A DNA stretch of 64,000 nucleotides from AP-15 sp963738185 (GTDB lineage Bacteria; Pseudomonadota; Alphaproteobacteria; ATCC43930; CGMCC-115725): assembly GCA_963738185.1 (NCBI GenBank), contig CAVTVA010000003.1, positions 1,798,001 through 1,862,000 on the forward strand, in the 5' to 3' direction. This document shows, one piece after another, positions 1 to 9,130 of this stretch. The notes under the pieces are model-generated. The model was not told the DNA's origin. It ran no database searches and worked only from the letters and a program-made list of their open reading frames with translations. The position numbers and the translations under genes were made by a program. Within the stretch, counting starts at the first letter, position 1; every line of letters begins with the position of its first letter.

Positions 1-120
1 GGGCGCTACCGCCTCGACATGGCACCCTATCCGACCATCGCGCGGATCTTCGAGCGCTGCATGACGCTCGACCCATTCCGCGCAGCACTCCCCGACAATC
101 AGCCCGATGCAGAACCTTAG
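1..120 (+). CDS. maiA: Maleylacetoacetate isomerase (GST zeta), C-terminal end
   Basis: The last 39 codons of a gene that begins upstream of the window. The tail has an APYPTIARIFERCMTL stretch followed by a Pro/Asp-rich end, which is the typical C-terminus of zeta-class GST maleylacetoacetate isomerases. These convert maleylacetoacetate to fumarylacetoacetate in tyrosine/homogentisate breakdown, using glutathione. The stop codon overlaps the stop of the convergent PRC-barrel gene by three bases. The assignment rests on a short tail only. Confidence 0.65.
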   Translation, partial: GRYRLDMAPYPTIARIFERCMTLDPFRAALPDNQPDAEP

Positions 121-947
121 CGGTTGTTGGCCGGAGCCGGGACCCAGCTGCCGCTGATGTTGCCGGTCGCGTCGCGGCGGATCTGCACCTGATTGTTGCC
201 GGGTTTGGGCGCGATCGGCGCCGGAGCCATCGTCGCCGTGACCGGCGCCTGATCGACCTGCGTCTTGGAGAGAGCAACGCGAACCGGCGCGCCATTGGCG
301 CCGACCTGCGGCTTGGCGGCGTCCCAAGCCACCGCATGGTTTTTGGCGCCGATGCTGATCAGCCCGCCGGTCTCGATGACCAGCGCCACCGGATGCCCGG
401 TCGCGAGCGTCAGCACCAGGTCGTGGACGTGGCCGAGCGACGCACCGTCGGCGCCGATCACTTCCTTGCCGAGCAGGTCTTGCTTCACGTCGTAATAGGC
501 CTTCCCGCTCTTCGCCTGCTCGACCAGGGCGCCGCCCGCGGCCAGCGCCCCACTGCTGAGCCGGGACACGAAATGGGGTGTGGGCCGCGGCTCGAAGCGC
601 AGGCTGCTCCAGGGGACGGCGCTCTTGCCATGCGGGAAGGCCTGACCGCCGAGGGAAGCAATAATTGCGAGCGGAGCACCGTTGCGTCGGTCAATGACGA
701 TATCGCTGATCTTAGCGATGATCGTGCCCTTGGCATCCTCGACATTCGCGCCGATGACGTTGCTGGCCCCGATCTGGTCGGCGGTCGGGCTGACCGCCGG
801 GGTTTTCGGCGACCGGTTGGCGGTGTGGCCGGTGTTCATCTGCGGCGTCACCGCGCTCTGCGCGGCGGCGACGGGTGCGGCGCCAGCGCAGGCCAGGGCG
901 AGGATCAGGAGTGCGGCGACAGTTCGGTCGGTCATCGTGACGCTCAC
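117..947 (-). CDS. Secreted PRC-barrel domain protein
   Basis: A 276-residue protein with an N-terminal hydrophobic signal sequence (AALLILALACAGAAPVAAA) and two PRC-barrel-like modules at about residues 60-125 and 155-215. The modules show the usual pattern of a short conserved Gly-rich strand, an 'I.DIVID' strand and a hydrophobic 'PLAIIASLG' strand. A Pro/Ala-rich tail follows. PRC barrels are small beta-barrels in RNA-processing, photosynthetic and stress proteins; the role here is unknown. The frame opens with GTG at 947, and an in-frame ATG at 935 is an equally good start. The gene stands alone between two + strand genes. Confidence 0.75.
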   Translation of the reverse strand: MSVTMTDRTVAALLILALACAGAAPVAAAQSAVTPQMNTGHTANRSPKTPAVSPTADQIGASNVIGANVEDAKGTIIAKISDIVIDRRNGAPLAIIASLGGQAFPHGKSAVPWSSLRFEPRPTPHFVSRLSSGALAAGGALVEQAKSGKAYYDVKQDLLGKEVIGADGASLGHVHDLVLTLATGHPVALVIETGGLISIGAKNHAVAWDAAKPQVGANGAPVRVALSKTQVDQAPVTATMAPAPIAPKPGNNQVQIRRDATGNISGSWVPAPANNR

Positions 948-1039
948 GGTTGTTCTGTCCGGCTAACCCCGCAACGCCTGAAAAATTCACGTCTCCGGGC
1001 GTTATCGGCTAAGCTGCACCGCGGAAATGGGAGTTGAAG

Positions 1040-3403
1040 ATGCCGCAGGTCATTGAAAGCGCGCGCGCCGGCCGAGAGGAGGCGGAGCGCGGCGACAAGC
1101 TCGCCTGCCTCGGGGCGCTCGAGCGCAAGGTGCTGTGGCTCTCGACTTGGATGATCCACAACGCGAACCATCTGCGGCCCAACCGCGACGGGCTAAAGGT
1201 CGGCGGGCACCAGGCGTCGAGCGCCTCGTTGGCGACCCTGATGACGGCACTCTATTTCGATGTGCTGCGGCCGCAGGACCGGGTCGCGGTCAAGCCGCAC
1301 GCCTCGCCGGTGTTTCACGCGATCCAATACCTGTTGGGCCATCAGACGCGCGACAAGCTGGAGCGGTTTCGCGCCTATGGCGGCGCTCAGTCTTACCCGT
1401 CACGCACCAAGGATGGCGGCGACATCGTCGATTTCTCGACCGGCTCGGTCGGCCTCGGCGTGGGCATGACCTTGTTCGGCTCGATCGCGCAGGACTATCT
1501 GCGCTTGAAGGAGCTGATCCCGACCGAGGAGCCGCCCGGCCGGATGATCGCGCTCGCCGGCGACGCCGAACTCGACGAGGGCAACATCTTCGAGGCCCTG
1601 CTCGAAGGGTGGAAGCACGACGTGCGCAACCTGTGGTGGGTCATCGACTATAACCGGCAGAGCCTCGACGCCGTCGTCTCCGACCGGCTGTTCGGGCGCA
1701 TCGACGCGATGTTCGAGATGATGGGCTGGCGGGTCGTCACCCTCAAATACGGCCGGCTCCTGGAGGCCGCCTTTGCCCGCGCCGACGGGCACCATCTGCG
1801 CGAATGGATCGACGCCTGCCCGAACTCGCTTTATTCGGCATTGGTCTACAAGGGCGGCGAGGGCTGGCGCGAGCATCTCGGGCGCGACCTCAACCGCCAT
1901 CCCGGCATTCGCGCGATCCTCGAGGAGCACGACGATCCGGCGCTGCAGCGGCTGATGACCAATCTCGGCGGCCACGATCTGGCCTCCATGCTCGACGCCT
2001 TTCATGGCATCGCCGACGACCGGCCGACCTGCTTTATCGCCTATACGATCAAGGGCTACGGGCTGCCCTTCGCCGGACACAAGGACAACCATGCCGGGCT
2101 GATGAACCCCGATCAGATGGCCGCGTTCCAGCGCAGCATGACGGTGCCCGAGGGGGCCGAGTGGGACAGGTTCGCCGGCCTCGACCTTCCGGAGCGGCAC
2201 ATCTCGGCCTTTCTCGAAGGGGCGCCGCTGGCCGGACCGGTTCGGCGGCGGCATCAGGCGGCGGCGGTGCCGGTGCCGGCGAGCCTGCCGGTGCCGCGCG
2301 GCGAGCGGCTGTCAACGCAAGAAGCCTTCGGGCGGCTGTTGGGCGACATCGCCGCGAGCGACACCGAGCTTTCGCGGCGGATCGTGACCACCTCGCCCGA
2401 CGTCACGGTCTCGACCAATCTCGGGCCGTGGGTCAACCGGCGCGGGATTTTCGACCGCGCCGAGCGGGCCGACACGTTTCGCGAGGAAAAGGTGGTCTCG
2501 GCCCAGCGCTGGGCGATGTCGCCCAACGGCCAGCACATCGAGCTCGGCATCGCCGAGAGCAATTTGTTCCTGCAATTGGCGGCGCTCGGCCTCGCGGCGC
2601 CGCTGTTCGGCGCGCGCCTCCTGCCGATCGGGACCCTCTACGACCCGTTCATCAAGCGCGGGCTCGATGCGCTCAATTACGCCTGCTACCAGGATGCGCG
2701 CTTTATCCTGGTGGCGACCCCGTCCGGGATCACGCTCGCGCCGGAGGGCGGGGCGCATCAATCGGTCAGCGAGCCATTGATCGGAATGGCCCAGCCGGGG
2801 CTCGCCAGCTTTGAGCCGGCCTTTGCCGACGAACTGGCGGTGCTGCTGCGCTGGGCCTTCGCCGAAATTCAGCGCGAGGACGGCCAATCGGTCTATTTCC
2901 GGCTATCGACGCGGCCGATCGAGCAGCCAAAGCGCCAGATCGACCCGGAGCTGGCACAGGCGATCGTGGCCGGCGCCTATTGGCTGCGCCCGCCCGCGCC
3001 CGACGCCGAGCTGGCGATCGCCTATTGCGGTGCGGTCGCTCCCGAGGCGGGCGCTGCGCTCGAAGCGCTGGCTGAGGACATCCCCGGCGCCGGGCTCCTG
3101 GCGATCACCTCGCCCGACCGCCTGCACCGCGATTGGCGCGCCGCTTGCGCTCAGGGTGGGGCAAGCACCGCCGCGACACTGCTCGGGCGGCTGCGGCCGG
3201 GTGCGGCCCTCGTCACCGTCGGCGATTTCCACCCGGCGACGCTGTCGTGGCTCGGCGCCGTCGCCCACCACCCGGTCGTGCCGCTCGGGGTCGAGCATTT
3301 TGGCCAATCGGGCGACATCCCCGACCTCTACCACGCCTATGGCATCGACGCGGACGCGATCCTCGACGCCGCCGCCCGCGCCTGCCTGTTGGCGCTCGGT
3401 TAG
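1040..3403 (+). CDS. Transketolase-like / homodimeric pyruvate dehydrogenase E1-type enzyme
   Basis: About 787 residues resembling single-chain ThDP enzymes of the AceE/transketolase type. The ThDP/Mg-binding motif runs from GDAELDEGN (about residue 173) to VIDYNRQSLD. A KVGGHQASSASL segment and a 'KPHASPVFHAIQYLLG' segment mark the N-terminal domain, and GIAESNLF marks the pyrimidine domain. It is shorter than E. coli AceE (887). ATG 1040 is preferred over the in-frame TTG at 1034 because GGGAG sits six bases upstream of the ATG. No lipoyl E2 or E3 gene lies beside it, so the acceptor and exact substrate are uncertain. The E1alpha/E1beta pair near 59 kb is a separate system. Confidence 0.72.
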   Translation: MPQVIESARAGREEAERGDKLACLGALERKVLWLSTWMIHNANHLRPNRDGLKVGGHQASSASLATLMTALYFDVLRPQDRVAVKPHASPVFHAIQYLLGHQTRDKLERFRAYGGAQSYPSRTKDGGDIVDFSTGSVGLGVGMTLFGSIAQDYLRLKELIPTEEPPGRMIALAGDAELDEGNIFEALLEGWKHDVRNLWWVIDYNRQSLDAVVSDRLFGRIDAMFEMMGWRVVTLKYGRLLEAAFARADGHHLREWIDACPNSLYSALVYKGGEGWREHLGRDLNRHPGIRAILEEHDDPALQRLMTNLGGHDLASMLDAFHGIADDRPTCFIAYTIKGYGLPFAGHKDNHAGLMNPDQMAAFQRSMTVPEGAEWDRFAGLDLPERHISAFLEGAPLAGPVRRRHQAAAVPVPASLPVPRGERLSTQEAFGRLLGDIAASDTELSRRIVTTSPDVTVSTNLGPWVNRRGIFDRAERADTFREEKVVSAQRWAMSPNGQHIELGIAESNLFLQLAALGLAAPLFGARLLPIGTLYDPFIKRGLDALNYACYQDARFILVATPSGITLAPEGGAHQSVSEPLIGMAQPGLASFEPAFADELAVLLRWAFAEIQREDGQSVYFRLSTRPIEQPKRQIDPELAQAIVAGAYWLRPPAPDAELAIAYCGAVAPEAGAALEALAEDIPGAGLLAITSPDRLHRDWRAACAQGGASTAATLLGRLRPGAALVTVGDFHPATLSWLGAVAHHPVVPLGVEHFGQSGDIPDLYHAYGIDADAILDAAARACLLALG

Positions 3404-3410
3404 AAGCGGC

Positions 3411-4589
3411 TCATTGCGGGCCGGAGCGCAGCGAGGCGGGATGCCCGGGCAGCTTTAGGCGCTGGCCAGTGTCGGTCACATTGGTGCCGTCGACCTTGAG
3501 GATCGACAGATCGCCGTCGATGAAATTGCCGACATAGATGTGGCTGCCGTCGGGGCTGAAGGCGACGCCCTCGGGAAATGCGCCGACCGTGACCGAGGCG
3601 ATCTTGGTGACCTTGTCGCCGTCGATCTTGAGCACCGCGATATCGCCGTCGGCATGCCGATAGAACACGCTCGGCGGCCGGTTCGAGCCTTCCGCCTGGA
3701 CCGAGACCGCCAGATCGCCCTTTGGGCTGATCGCCAGCCCTTCCGGCGAGTCGCCGACCACGATATGGTCGATCACGCGCGGCGGGTTCGCCGCGAGGTC
3801 GATCACCCCGACCGTATCGATATTGCCGTCCGAGCTGCCGCCGCCGCCATTGTCGGCGGTCAAGGCAAGCTTGCCGTCGGGGGTCACGGCGACGTTGTAG
3901 GGGAAGATCCCGGTCGGCAGATCACGTTTTTCATAGCTGACCTTGCCGCCGTCGATCGATAGCAGCGCCACCTTGTTGGCGACGGGCTTGGCGGCGAGCG
4001 CATGCTTGCCGTCCGGGGTGATGGCGACAGCCGAGACCTGGTCCGCTGGGGCGCCGACCGGGACGGTCTGGGTAACGAGGACATCCTTGCCGTGGATCGA
4101 CAGCACCGAAACCGTGCCGTCGCCGCGGTTGGCAACCAGCGCCATGTCGCCGTTACGGGAGATCGCCAGGCCGGAGGGCTGCTTGCCGACGGCGACCGTG
4201 CCGATGATTTTGGGCGGGCTCGCCTTTAGATCGACGACAAAGACCTTGTCGTCGGGTTCGAGCCGATGCCCCCAACCCTCGACCACCGGCTTTAGCGAGT
4301 TGGCGACGAGCGCGATGTCGCCGGAGGGCGCGATTGCCAGATTGACCGGCGGCCCGACGACCGAGTTGATCAGCGGGATCGATGCCGTGATCTTCGGCGC
4401 CGCGGGATTGGCGAGATCGATCACCGACAGCGTATCGTGGCCGGGCGGGCGAATAACCGGCTTGAAGTTCTGATCGACCCCGTTCTTCTCATCGTTGCCG
4501 ACGATCAAGGTCTGGCCAAAGACCGGCGCCAACGCCGCGCAGACCAAGCCTGCGGCAAGTACGATTGTGGTGGAAATCGGCGAACGCAT
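3411..4589 (-). CDS. Secreted YncE-like beta-propeller protein
   Basis: A 392-residue exported protein with a signal peptide (TTIVLAAGLVCAALAPVFG). It is followed by about seven repeated blades of the form 'PSGLAISRNGDMALVANRGDGTVSVLSI', typical of the YncE / lactonase-like / cytochrome-cd1-like propeller group. These are periplasmic and often of unknown ligand. The reading frame stays open upstream, but the start is set at 4589 because a strong GGAGGGGAGG lies directly before that ATG and the signal peptide begins there. It is the last gene of a minus-strand run with the Abhydrolase_10 and DUF924 genes and converges on the E1-like gene with a 7-bp gap. Confidence 0.8.
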   Translation of the reverse strand: MRSPISTTIVLAAGLVCAALAPVFGQTLIVGNDEKNGVDQNFKPVIRPPGHDTLSVIDLANPAAPKITASIPLINSVVGPPVNLAIAPSGDIALVANSLKPVVEGWGHRLEPDDKVFVVDLKASPPKIIGTVAVGKQPSGLAISRNGDMALVANRGDGTVSVLSIHGKDVLVTQTVPVGAPADQVSAVAITPDGKHALAAKPVANKVALLSIDGGKVSYEKRDLPTGIFPYNVAVTPDGKLALTADNGGGGSSDGNIDTVGVIDLAANPPRVIDHIVVGDSPEGLAISPKGDLAVSVQAEGSNRPPSVFYRHADGDIAVLKIDGDKVTKIASVTVGAFPEGVAFSPDGSHIYVGNFIDGDLSILKVDGTNVTDTGQRLKLPGHPASLRSGPQ

Positions 4590-4660
4590 CCTCCCCTCCG
4601 TTGTTTTTCCGGGGCGCCGCCGCGCACGTCCGGTGCCGTGTCTGACTGCCTCTTTCACAA

Positions 4661-6580
4661 TCAGAAGCGATCGCATTCCCTGGCGGCCGTGACATAGCGG
4701 GCAGCGTCGGCCGGCAGCAGCAGGCGCTCGGCGACCAGCGCCTCGGCCGCGGCCTCGACCTTGGCCACATAGTCGTCGCGGCTGGCGTAGCGCTCTTCGA
4801 GCGAGGGGCGCGGGTCGCCGGCGGCCCCGCGCTCGTGTCTGGTGCGGGCGAATGGGATCAGCGACCCGTCGCGGTCGGCCAGTTCGCCGGGCTGCGCCCG
4901 ATAGACGTTCCAGCCGGTATAGGTGCCGAGCGGCACGGCGATCGGCGGCAATCGGATGCCGGCGACCTCGTTGCCGTCGCCATCGACCGCCGAGACCCGG
5001 GTTTCGTAAAACGTGTCGAGCCGCGCCGGCGGATTCACCCAATCGACCGGCGGCCCGATGCGGTTGGCGCCGGGAGCAACGGCGAAGCCGGCGACCTTTG
5101 GCATCCTGACGGCCTCGGCCAAGACCGCAGTCCCCTGCGCGATCGACGGGACCCGGCTCGGCGGCGGCGCCTTTCCGGTCGTGACCCACTCCTCGAGCGC
5201 CACAAAGAGGGCGCGCAATGCCGGGCTGGCGCTGTGCGGGTTGCGCGGGTTGACGCACGGGCCGGGGCTCGGGTCGGTCCCCGGGCCGCCGCCATGCTGG
5301 GTTCCGGCGAGCATGTAAGCTCGCGCCGTTGCCGACAATTCGGCGTCACCGCGCCCGGCCGGGTCGGTATGCACCAAGGAGGCGCCCTTTTGCCAATATT
5401 CGGTCGAAGTGTTGACCTCGATCATCAGCGGGTCGGTCGGCCGGCCCTTCAGGATCGCCCCGGTCCGGCCGGAGAACGGATCGGTGGTAGTCGCATTGCC
5501 AAACGGGAACCAGTTCTCGGGATAAAGCCGGTCCTCGTGCTGGGTCGCGGTGCGGCCGGGCATCGCAAAGCTGTGATTGGCGAACACCTTGCCGGCGCCG
5601 GCGACATGGCTCATTACCCCGTCGAATACCCGCCGCCCGCGCCCGTCGTCGTTCATGCCCAGTTCGAGGAAATGGCGCAAAAAGCGCCCGGCCTGAGAAA
5701 TTCCAAAGGCCAGCGCATGGTCGACGCCGCTTTGGGTCGCCCCGTCGGCGATCATCGGATTGGCCGTGCCGCGGCGGTCGGCCCGCTCGTAGCGCAGGAA
5801 GGAGACGAGATCGCGGGTCGCGGCAAAGCCGACGCCGATCACCGAGGAGCCGGTCGCCTCGTACCAGATTTCGTAAATTTTGAAGGGCGCGAAGCGGGCG
5901 CCGGCGGGCAGCAGCCGGATCGAGCGATTATCGACGAACTCCCAGCCATCGGCCGGGATTTCGGTGCGGGGGTCGCTTTCGTGGTCGCGCATAACGAGCC
6001 GCGCCTTTGCCCGATCGGTCGAGACCGCAGGGTAGCTGAGCTTGACGACATCGCCGATGCCAGGCGCGCGGGTGCCGATATGGAACTCGTCGCGGATGCG
6101 GCGGACCATCGGCGCGCCCTTTTCGAGCGCCGGCGGTAGGCGCGCCGTCATGCCGTTATTGGCGCGCGGCGCACCCGAATCCCACCCGGACCAGAACAGG
6201 CTGTAGCCGCGCCCAAGGGTGAACCCCAACCCGACATCCTGCGCCGTCGTGGGGTTGTTGGTGTCGGCATCGGCCCCGGCTTCGTCGAGTCGGCCGAGGA
6301 TCACCTTGCGGCCGCGGTTGGTCACGTCATAGACCAGAATCCCGCCCGCCGGCTTTGGTTTGGCTGGCCGCAGGATAAAAAAATCGGTCTCGTACTCGAC
6401 CATGCCGCGGGCATTCCTCGGCGCCTTGTCGAGATCGGCGATCGCGGTGTTTTCGGGTGCGGCCGGGTCGAGCTCGCCCCTAGCGACGCCCTTTATCCGC
6501 AGATACGCGCCTGCGGAACCAAAGCTGCGGCCTTCGGCAAACGGCTCGATCGCATCGACGTTGATCTCAACAATCGCCAT
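4661..6580 (-). CDS. Alpha/beta hydrolase domain protein (Abhydrolase_10 family)
   Basis: A 639-residue protein that matches the long Abhydrolase_10 family: an opening 'VEINVDAIEPFAEGRSFG..GAYLRIKGVARGE' region, a 'GGILVYDVTNRGRK' segment, and a nucleophile-elbow-like 'AFGISQAGRFLRHFL' (about residue 290). The latter fits the G-x-S-x-x-G pattern. No clear secretion signal is seen. Family members are predicted serine hydrolases, poorly characterised, with no agreed substrate. Length is normal for the family. It lies 71 bp upstream of the secreted beta-propeller gene on the same strand, so the two are probably co-transcribed. Confidence 0.75.
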   Translation of the reverse strand: MAIVEINVDAIEPFAEGRSFGSAGAYLRIKGVARGELDPAAPENTAIADLDKAPRNARGMVEYETDFFILRPAKPKPAGGILVYDVTNRGRKVILGRLDEAGADADTNNPTTAQDVGLGFTLGRGYSLFWSGWDSGAPRANNGMTARLPPALEKGAPMVRRIRDEFHIGTRAPGIGDVVKLSYPAVSTDRAKARLVMRDHESDPRTEIPADGWEFVDNRSIRLLPAGARFAPFKIYEIWYEATGSSVIGVGFAATRDLVSFLRYERADRRGTANPMIADGATQSGVDHALAFGISQAGRFLRHFLELGMNDDGRGRRVFDGVMSHVAGAGKVFANHSFAMPGRTATQHEDRLYPENWFPFGNATTTDPFSGRTGAILKGRPTDPLMIEVNTSTEYWQKGASLVHTDPAGRGDAELSATARAYMLAGTQHGGGPGTDPSPGPCVNPRNPHSASPALRALFVALEEWVTTGKAPPPSRVPSIAQGTAVLAEAVRMPKVAGFAVAPGANRIGPPVDWVNPPARLDTFYETRVSAVDGDGNEVAGIRLPPIAVPLGTYTGWNVYRAQPGELADRDGSLIPFARTRHERGAAGDPRPSLEERYASRDDYVAKVEAAAEALVAERLLLPADAARYVTAARECDRF

Positions 6581-6649
6581 GACCCGGCTCCTCGTTTCGC
6601 TGTCGGTCTTCGCTGTGCCGAGGATAGAGCCTCCGCCCGCTTCAGGAAT

Positions 6650-7237
6650 TCAATTTCTGCGGCGGTCGATTGCCGTGCCGAGGATCGCGTTGCGGTGCGG
6701 AAAGCGTCCAAACTGCGCGATGACCTCGACATACGGGCGCCCATAGCGGCGCAGCGAGCCCCGCCGGTCGGGATTGCGCGGCAGCGCTTCGAACAAGGCC
6801 AGCGATCGCTCCTGGTCGGCGAGCTGTTCGCTGTGATGAAACGGCATGTATAAAAATAGCCGCCAGCCGGTCGGGACCTGCCGGTCAAAGCCGCGTTCGA
6901 GGGCGCGGTCCGCAACCTTGCGCGCCAGCACGTCGGTCGCATAGGCGCGCGGCGTCCCGCGGAAGATGTTGCGCGGCACCTGGTCGAGCAGCAGCACCAG
7001 CGCCAGCGCGCCCTCCGCCGTTTCTTCCCAGGCCGCCAGGCCGCCATTGGCGGCCGCCTCGTAATCGGCCAAAAACATCCGGCGCAGCGCCGCGTCGAAC
7101 TCCTCGGTGCTGTGGAACCAGAGCTGGCGGTGCTGCTCGCGGTCGGGATCGCCCGGCGGCCCGAACCAGCAGTCGAGCAGCGCCTTTGCGCGTTCAGGCG
7201 GGGCGCGTTCGGGCAGGGCGCGCTCGGACCCGCTCAC
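6650..7237 (-). CDS. DUF924 family protein
   Basis: A 195-residue soluble protein with the DUF924 hallmarks: 'LLDCWFG' near the N-terminus, a 'LLLDQVPRNIFRGTPRAYATD' core, 'LYMPFHHSE' and a C-terminal 'FGRFPHRN'. These helical proteins resemble TPR-like folds and have no established activity. The frame opens with GTG at 7237, and the first 15 residues are a low-complexity Pro/Arg/Ala repeat not typical of the family, so the true start may lie slightly inside. It precedes the Abhydrolase_10 gene by about 70 bp on the same strand. Confidence 0.8.
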   Translation of the reverse strand: MSGSERALPERAPPERAKALLDCWFGPPGDPDREQHRQLWFHSTEEFDAALRRMFLADYEAAANGGLAAWEETAEGALALVLLLDQVPRNIFRGTPRAYATDVLARKVADRALERGFDRQVPTGWRLFLYMPFHHSEQLADQERSLALFEALPRNPDRRGSLRRYGRPYVEVIAQFGRFPHRNAILGTAIDRRRN

Positions 7238-7315
7238 GGCAGACCGCGATCGAGGTTGGTGAAGCCGAAAACCGGGTGTGTCATGCTTGGGTCCGATCGG
7301 AGGCCGGTATGATCG

Positions 7316-7711
7316 ATGGGCGAATTCTACGAGCAGAAGCTGCGCGTGCAGACTTACGACATAGACTTCGCCGGGGTCGTCAGCAACATCGTGTTCATCC
7401 GCTGGCTCGAGGATCTGCGGCTTGGGCTGATGGAAGAGGCCTATCCGCTGGCCCGGGCCTTGGCCGAAGACGTGGCGCCGATCCTCCTATCGACGCGGAT
7501 TGCCTATCGCCGGCCGGTGACGATCGCCGACGCGTTGGTCGGGCGGATTCGCGTGCTGTCCCTCGGCCGGGTGCGCTGGCGGCTCGCCGCCGAATTCGCC
7601 GTCGGCGATGCGATCCACGCCGAGGCCGAGCAGGAAGGCCTGTTCATGCGGTTGTCTACACGGCGCCCGATCGCGATCCCCGAGCCGATCCGCCGCCATT
7701 ATCGCCGATGA
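7316..7711 (+). CDS. Acyl-CoA thioesterase (4HBT hotdog fold)
   Basis: A 131-residue hotdog-fold protein. The segment 'QTYDIDFAGVVSNIVFIRWLED' is the 4-hydroxybenzoyl-CoA thioesterase-type active-site helix with its conserved Asp (D of DIDFAG), and 'IAYRRPVTIADALVGRIRV' is the following strand pair. Such enzymes hydrolyse acyl- or aroyl-CoA thioesters in the cytoplasm. A GGAGG is found 12 bases before ATG 7316. Its TGA overlaps the ATG of tadA (ATGA at 7708-7711), so the two genes are translationally coupled. Confidence 0.8.
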   Translation: MGEFYEQKLRVQTYDIDFAGVVSNIVFIRWLEDLRLGLMEEAYPLARALAEDVAPILLSTRIAYRRPVTIADALVGRIRVLSLGRVRWRLAAEFAVGDAIHAEAEQEGLFMRLSTRRPIAIPEPIRRHYRR

Positions 7712-8161
7712 CCGGAACCCCACGGCAAATGGAGCTGGCGCTGGCGCAGGCCGAAGCAGCGGCGGCGCGCGGCGAGGTGCCGGTCGGCGCCGTGCTGGTC
7801 GATGCCGCGGGCAATCTCCTCGCCGCCGCCGGCAACCGCGTCGAGGCCGACCATGACCCGTTCGCCCATGCCGAGATGCTGGTGCTGCGCGCTGGGGTGA
7901 AGCTCCTCGGCGAGAAGCATCTCAACGGCTGCGATTTGTGGGTCACTCTCGAGCCTTGCGCGATGTGCGCCGCCGCCGTGGCGTTCGTCCGGCTGCGGCG
8001 CCTTTATTTCGGCGCGCCGGGACCCGAAGGGCGGTGCAGTCGAGCACGGCCCGCGCCTCTACGACCAGCCGACCACCCATCATCGCCCGGAGATCTATGG
8101 CGGCATCGCCGAACGCCGCGCCGCCGAGCTGCTGCGCGCCTTCTTCCGCCAGCGGCGATGA
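7708..8161 (+). CDS. tadA: tRNA-specific adenosine deaminase TadA (frame broken by a +1 base)
   Basis: Encodes the CDA-fold enzyme that converts A34 to inosine in tRNA-Arg. Zinc/catalytic residues are visible: HAE (H54, E56) and PCAMC (C84, C87). The frame is correct up to 'RLRRLYFGAP' and then fails. Removing one G from the GGG at 8019-8021 restores the expected tail (PKGGAVEHGPRLYDQP, then the HHRPEIYGG block) to the TGA at 8159-8161. TadA is essential in most bacteria, so an insertion error in this sequence is likelier than a dead gene. The start overlaps the upstream thioesterase stop. Confidence 0.85.
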
Positions 8162-8296
8162 GCCGGTAGCCATGGCAAGCCGGTGCTGTTAAACAACAAT
8201 CAACCTTTACCGTCGATTTTGGCCGCATGCGCATTTCAAACGCCGGCCATGGCCGGAGCTGGTACAATCGACGCTCGAGCGACGAGGGAGAGATCC

Positions 8297-8686
8297 ATGC
8301 CCGATGCGTTGACCGTGATCCGCCATGCCGAGCGGCCGAGCGCGGCGTTCCCCGGCGGGGCGACCTATTGCCCGGTGATCGGCGACGACACCGGCGCCGG
8401 CCTGCCGATTCGCACCGGCATCCAGGTGTCGCCGCCAGGCTATCAGACGCGACTGCACTCGCACCCCTATGTCGAAACGCTGACCGTGCTCGACGGCACC
8501 GGCGAGGTGTGGCTCGACGGCGAAGATGGCGTCGTGACTCTGGAGCTTGGCGTCACCGTGCTGCTGCCGGCCGGCCGCGTGCACGGCTTTCGCACCACCG
8601 GCGACCGGCCGCTGGTGACCTTTGGCGTTCATGCCTCGGGCCAGCGCATCGTCGATTACGCGACGCCGCCGCCAGCCGGCGGCTGA
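8297..8686 (+). CDS. Cupin domain protein
   Basis: A 129-residue single-cupin protein. Motif 1 has the metal-ligand pattern 'TRLHSHPYVETLTVLDGTGEVWLDG' and motif 2 has 'LLPAGRVHGFRTTGDRPLVTFGVH'. A metal-binding small-molecule sensor or isomerase is possible, but nothing indicates a substrate. The frame is open further upstream. ATG 8297 is chosen because GAGGGAGAG precedes it by a few bases and the family homology begins there. The RidA-like gene follows 47 bp downstream. Confidence 0.75.
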   Translation: MPDALTVIRHAERPSAAFPGGATYCPVIGDDTGAGLPIRTGIQVSPPGYQTRLHSHPYVETLTVLDGTGEVWLDGEDGVVTLELGVTVLLPAGRVHGFRTTGDRPLVTFGVHASGQRIVDYATPPPAGG

Positions 8687-8733
8687 CGCCTTTGATTTCT
8701 GGATTTCTGGCATCGACAGGAGGAGGACAAGCC

Positions 8734-9093
8734 ATGGACATCCGCCGCATCGATTTGACCCAGCCGCCCGGCCCGCGGATGAGCCGTTGCGTGGTGCGCG
8801 GCGACACGGTCTATCTCGCCGGGCTGACCGCCAGCGATTCGTCGCAGGACATCAAGGGCCAGACCAAACAGGTCGTGGACAAGATCGACGCCTATCTGGC
8901 CCAGGCCGGGACCAGCAAATCGAGCCTGCTCGCGGCCAATCTGTGGATCAAGGACATGGCCCTGTTCGCCGAGATGAACTCGGTGTGGAACGCCTGGGTC
9001 GATCCGCAGAACCCGCCGGCCCGCGCCTGCGTCAAGGCCGATCTGGCGCGCCCCGAAATCCTGATCGAGATCATGGTGACCGCCGCCAAGTAG
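8734..9093 (+). CDS. RidA family (YjgF/UK114) protein
   Basis: A 119-residue Rid-superfamily protein with 'VYLAGLTASDSSQDIKGQTKQV' and the C-terminal 'PPARACVKADLARPEILIEIMVTA', where the Arg of PARACV corresponds to the catalytic Arg of the family. RidA proteins form trimers and hydrolyse reactive enamine/imine intermediates of PLP enzymes; some subgroups act in catabolic pathways. AGGAGGA lies just upstream of ATG 8734. Probably co-transcribed with the preceding cupin gene. Confidence 0.85.
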   Translation: MDIRRIDLTQPPGPRMSRCVVRGDTVYLAGLTASDSSQDIKGQTKQVVDKIDAYLAQAGTSKSSLLAANLWIKDMALFAEMNSVWNAWVDPQNPPARACVKADLARPEILIEIMVTAAK

Positions 9094-9130
9094 CCGCACT
9101 CGGGATCAGGGGCGGGATCAGGGGCGGCTG

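Noticed and set aside
8010..8161. Programmed frameshift in tadA (and similarly in kdpB, nirB and others)
   Set aside because: No shared slippery heptamer or stimulatory structure at the eleven sites, and these genes are not known for recoding; insertion errors explain them more simply.
7186..8169. 327-codon frame spanning the thioesterase region and tadA
   Set aside because: Its first half is an out-of-frame reading of the thioesterase and only the middle is real TadA; the tail after 8021 is out of frame.
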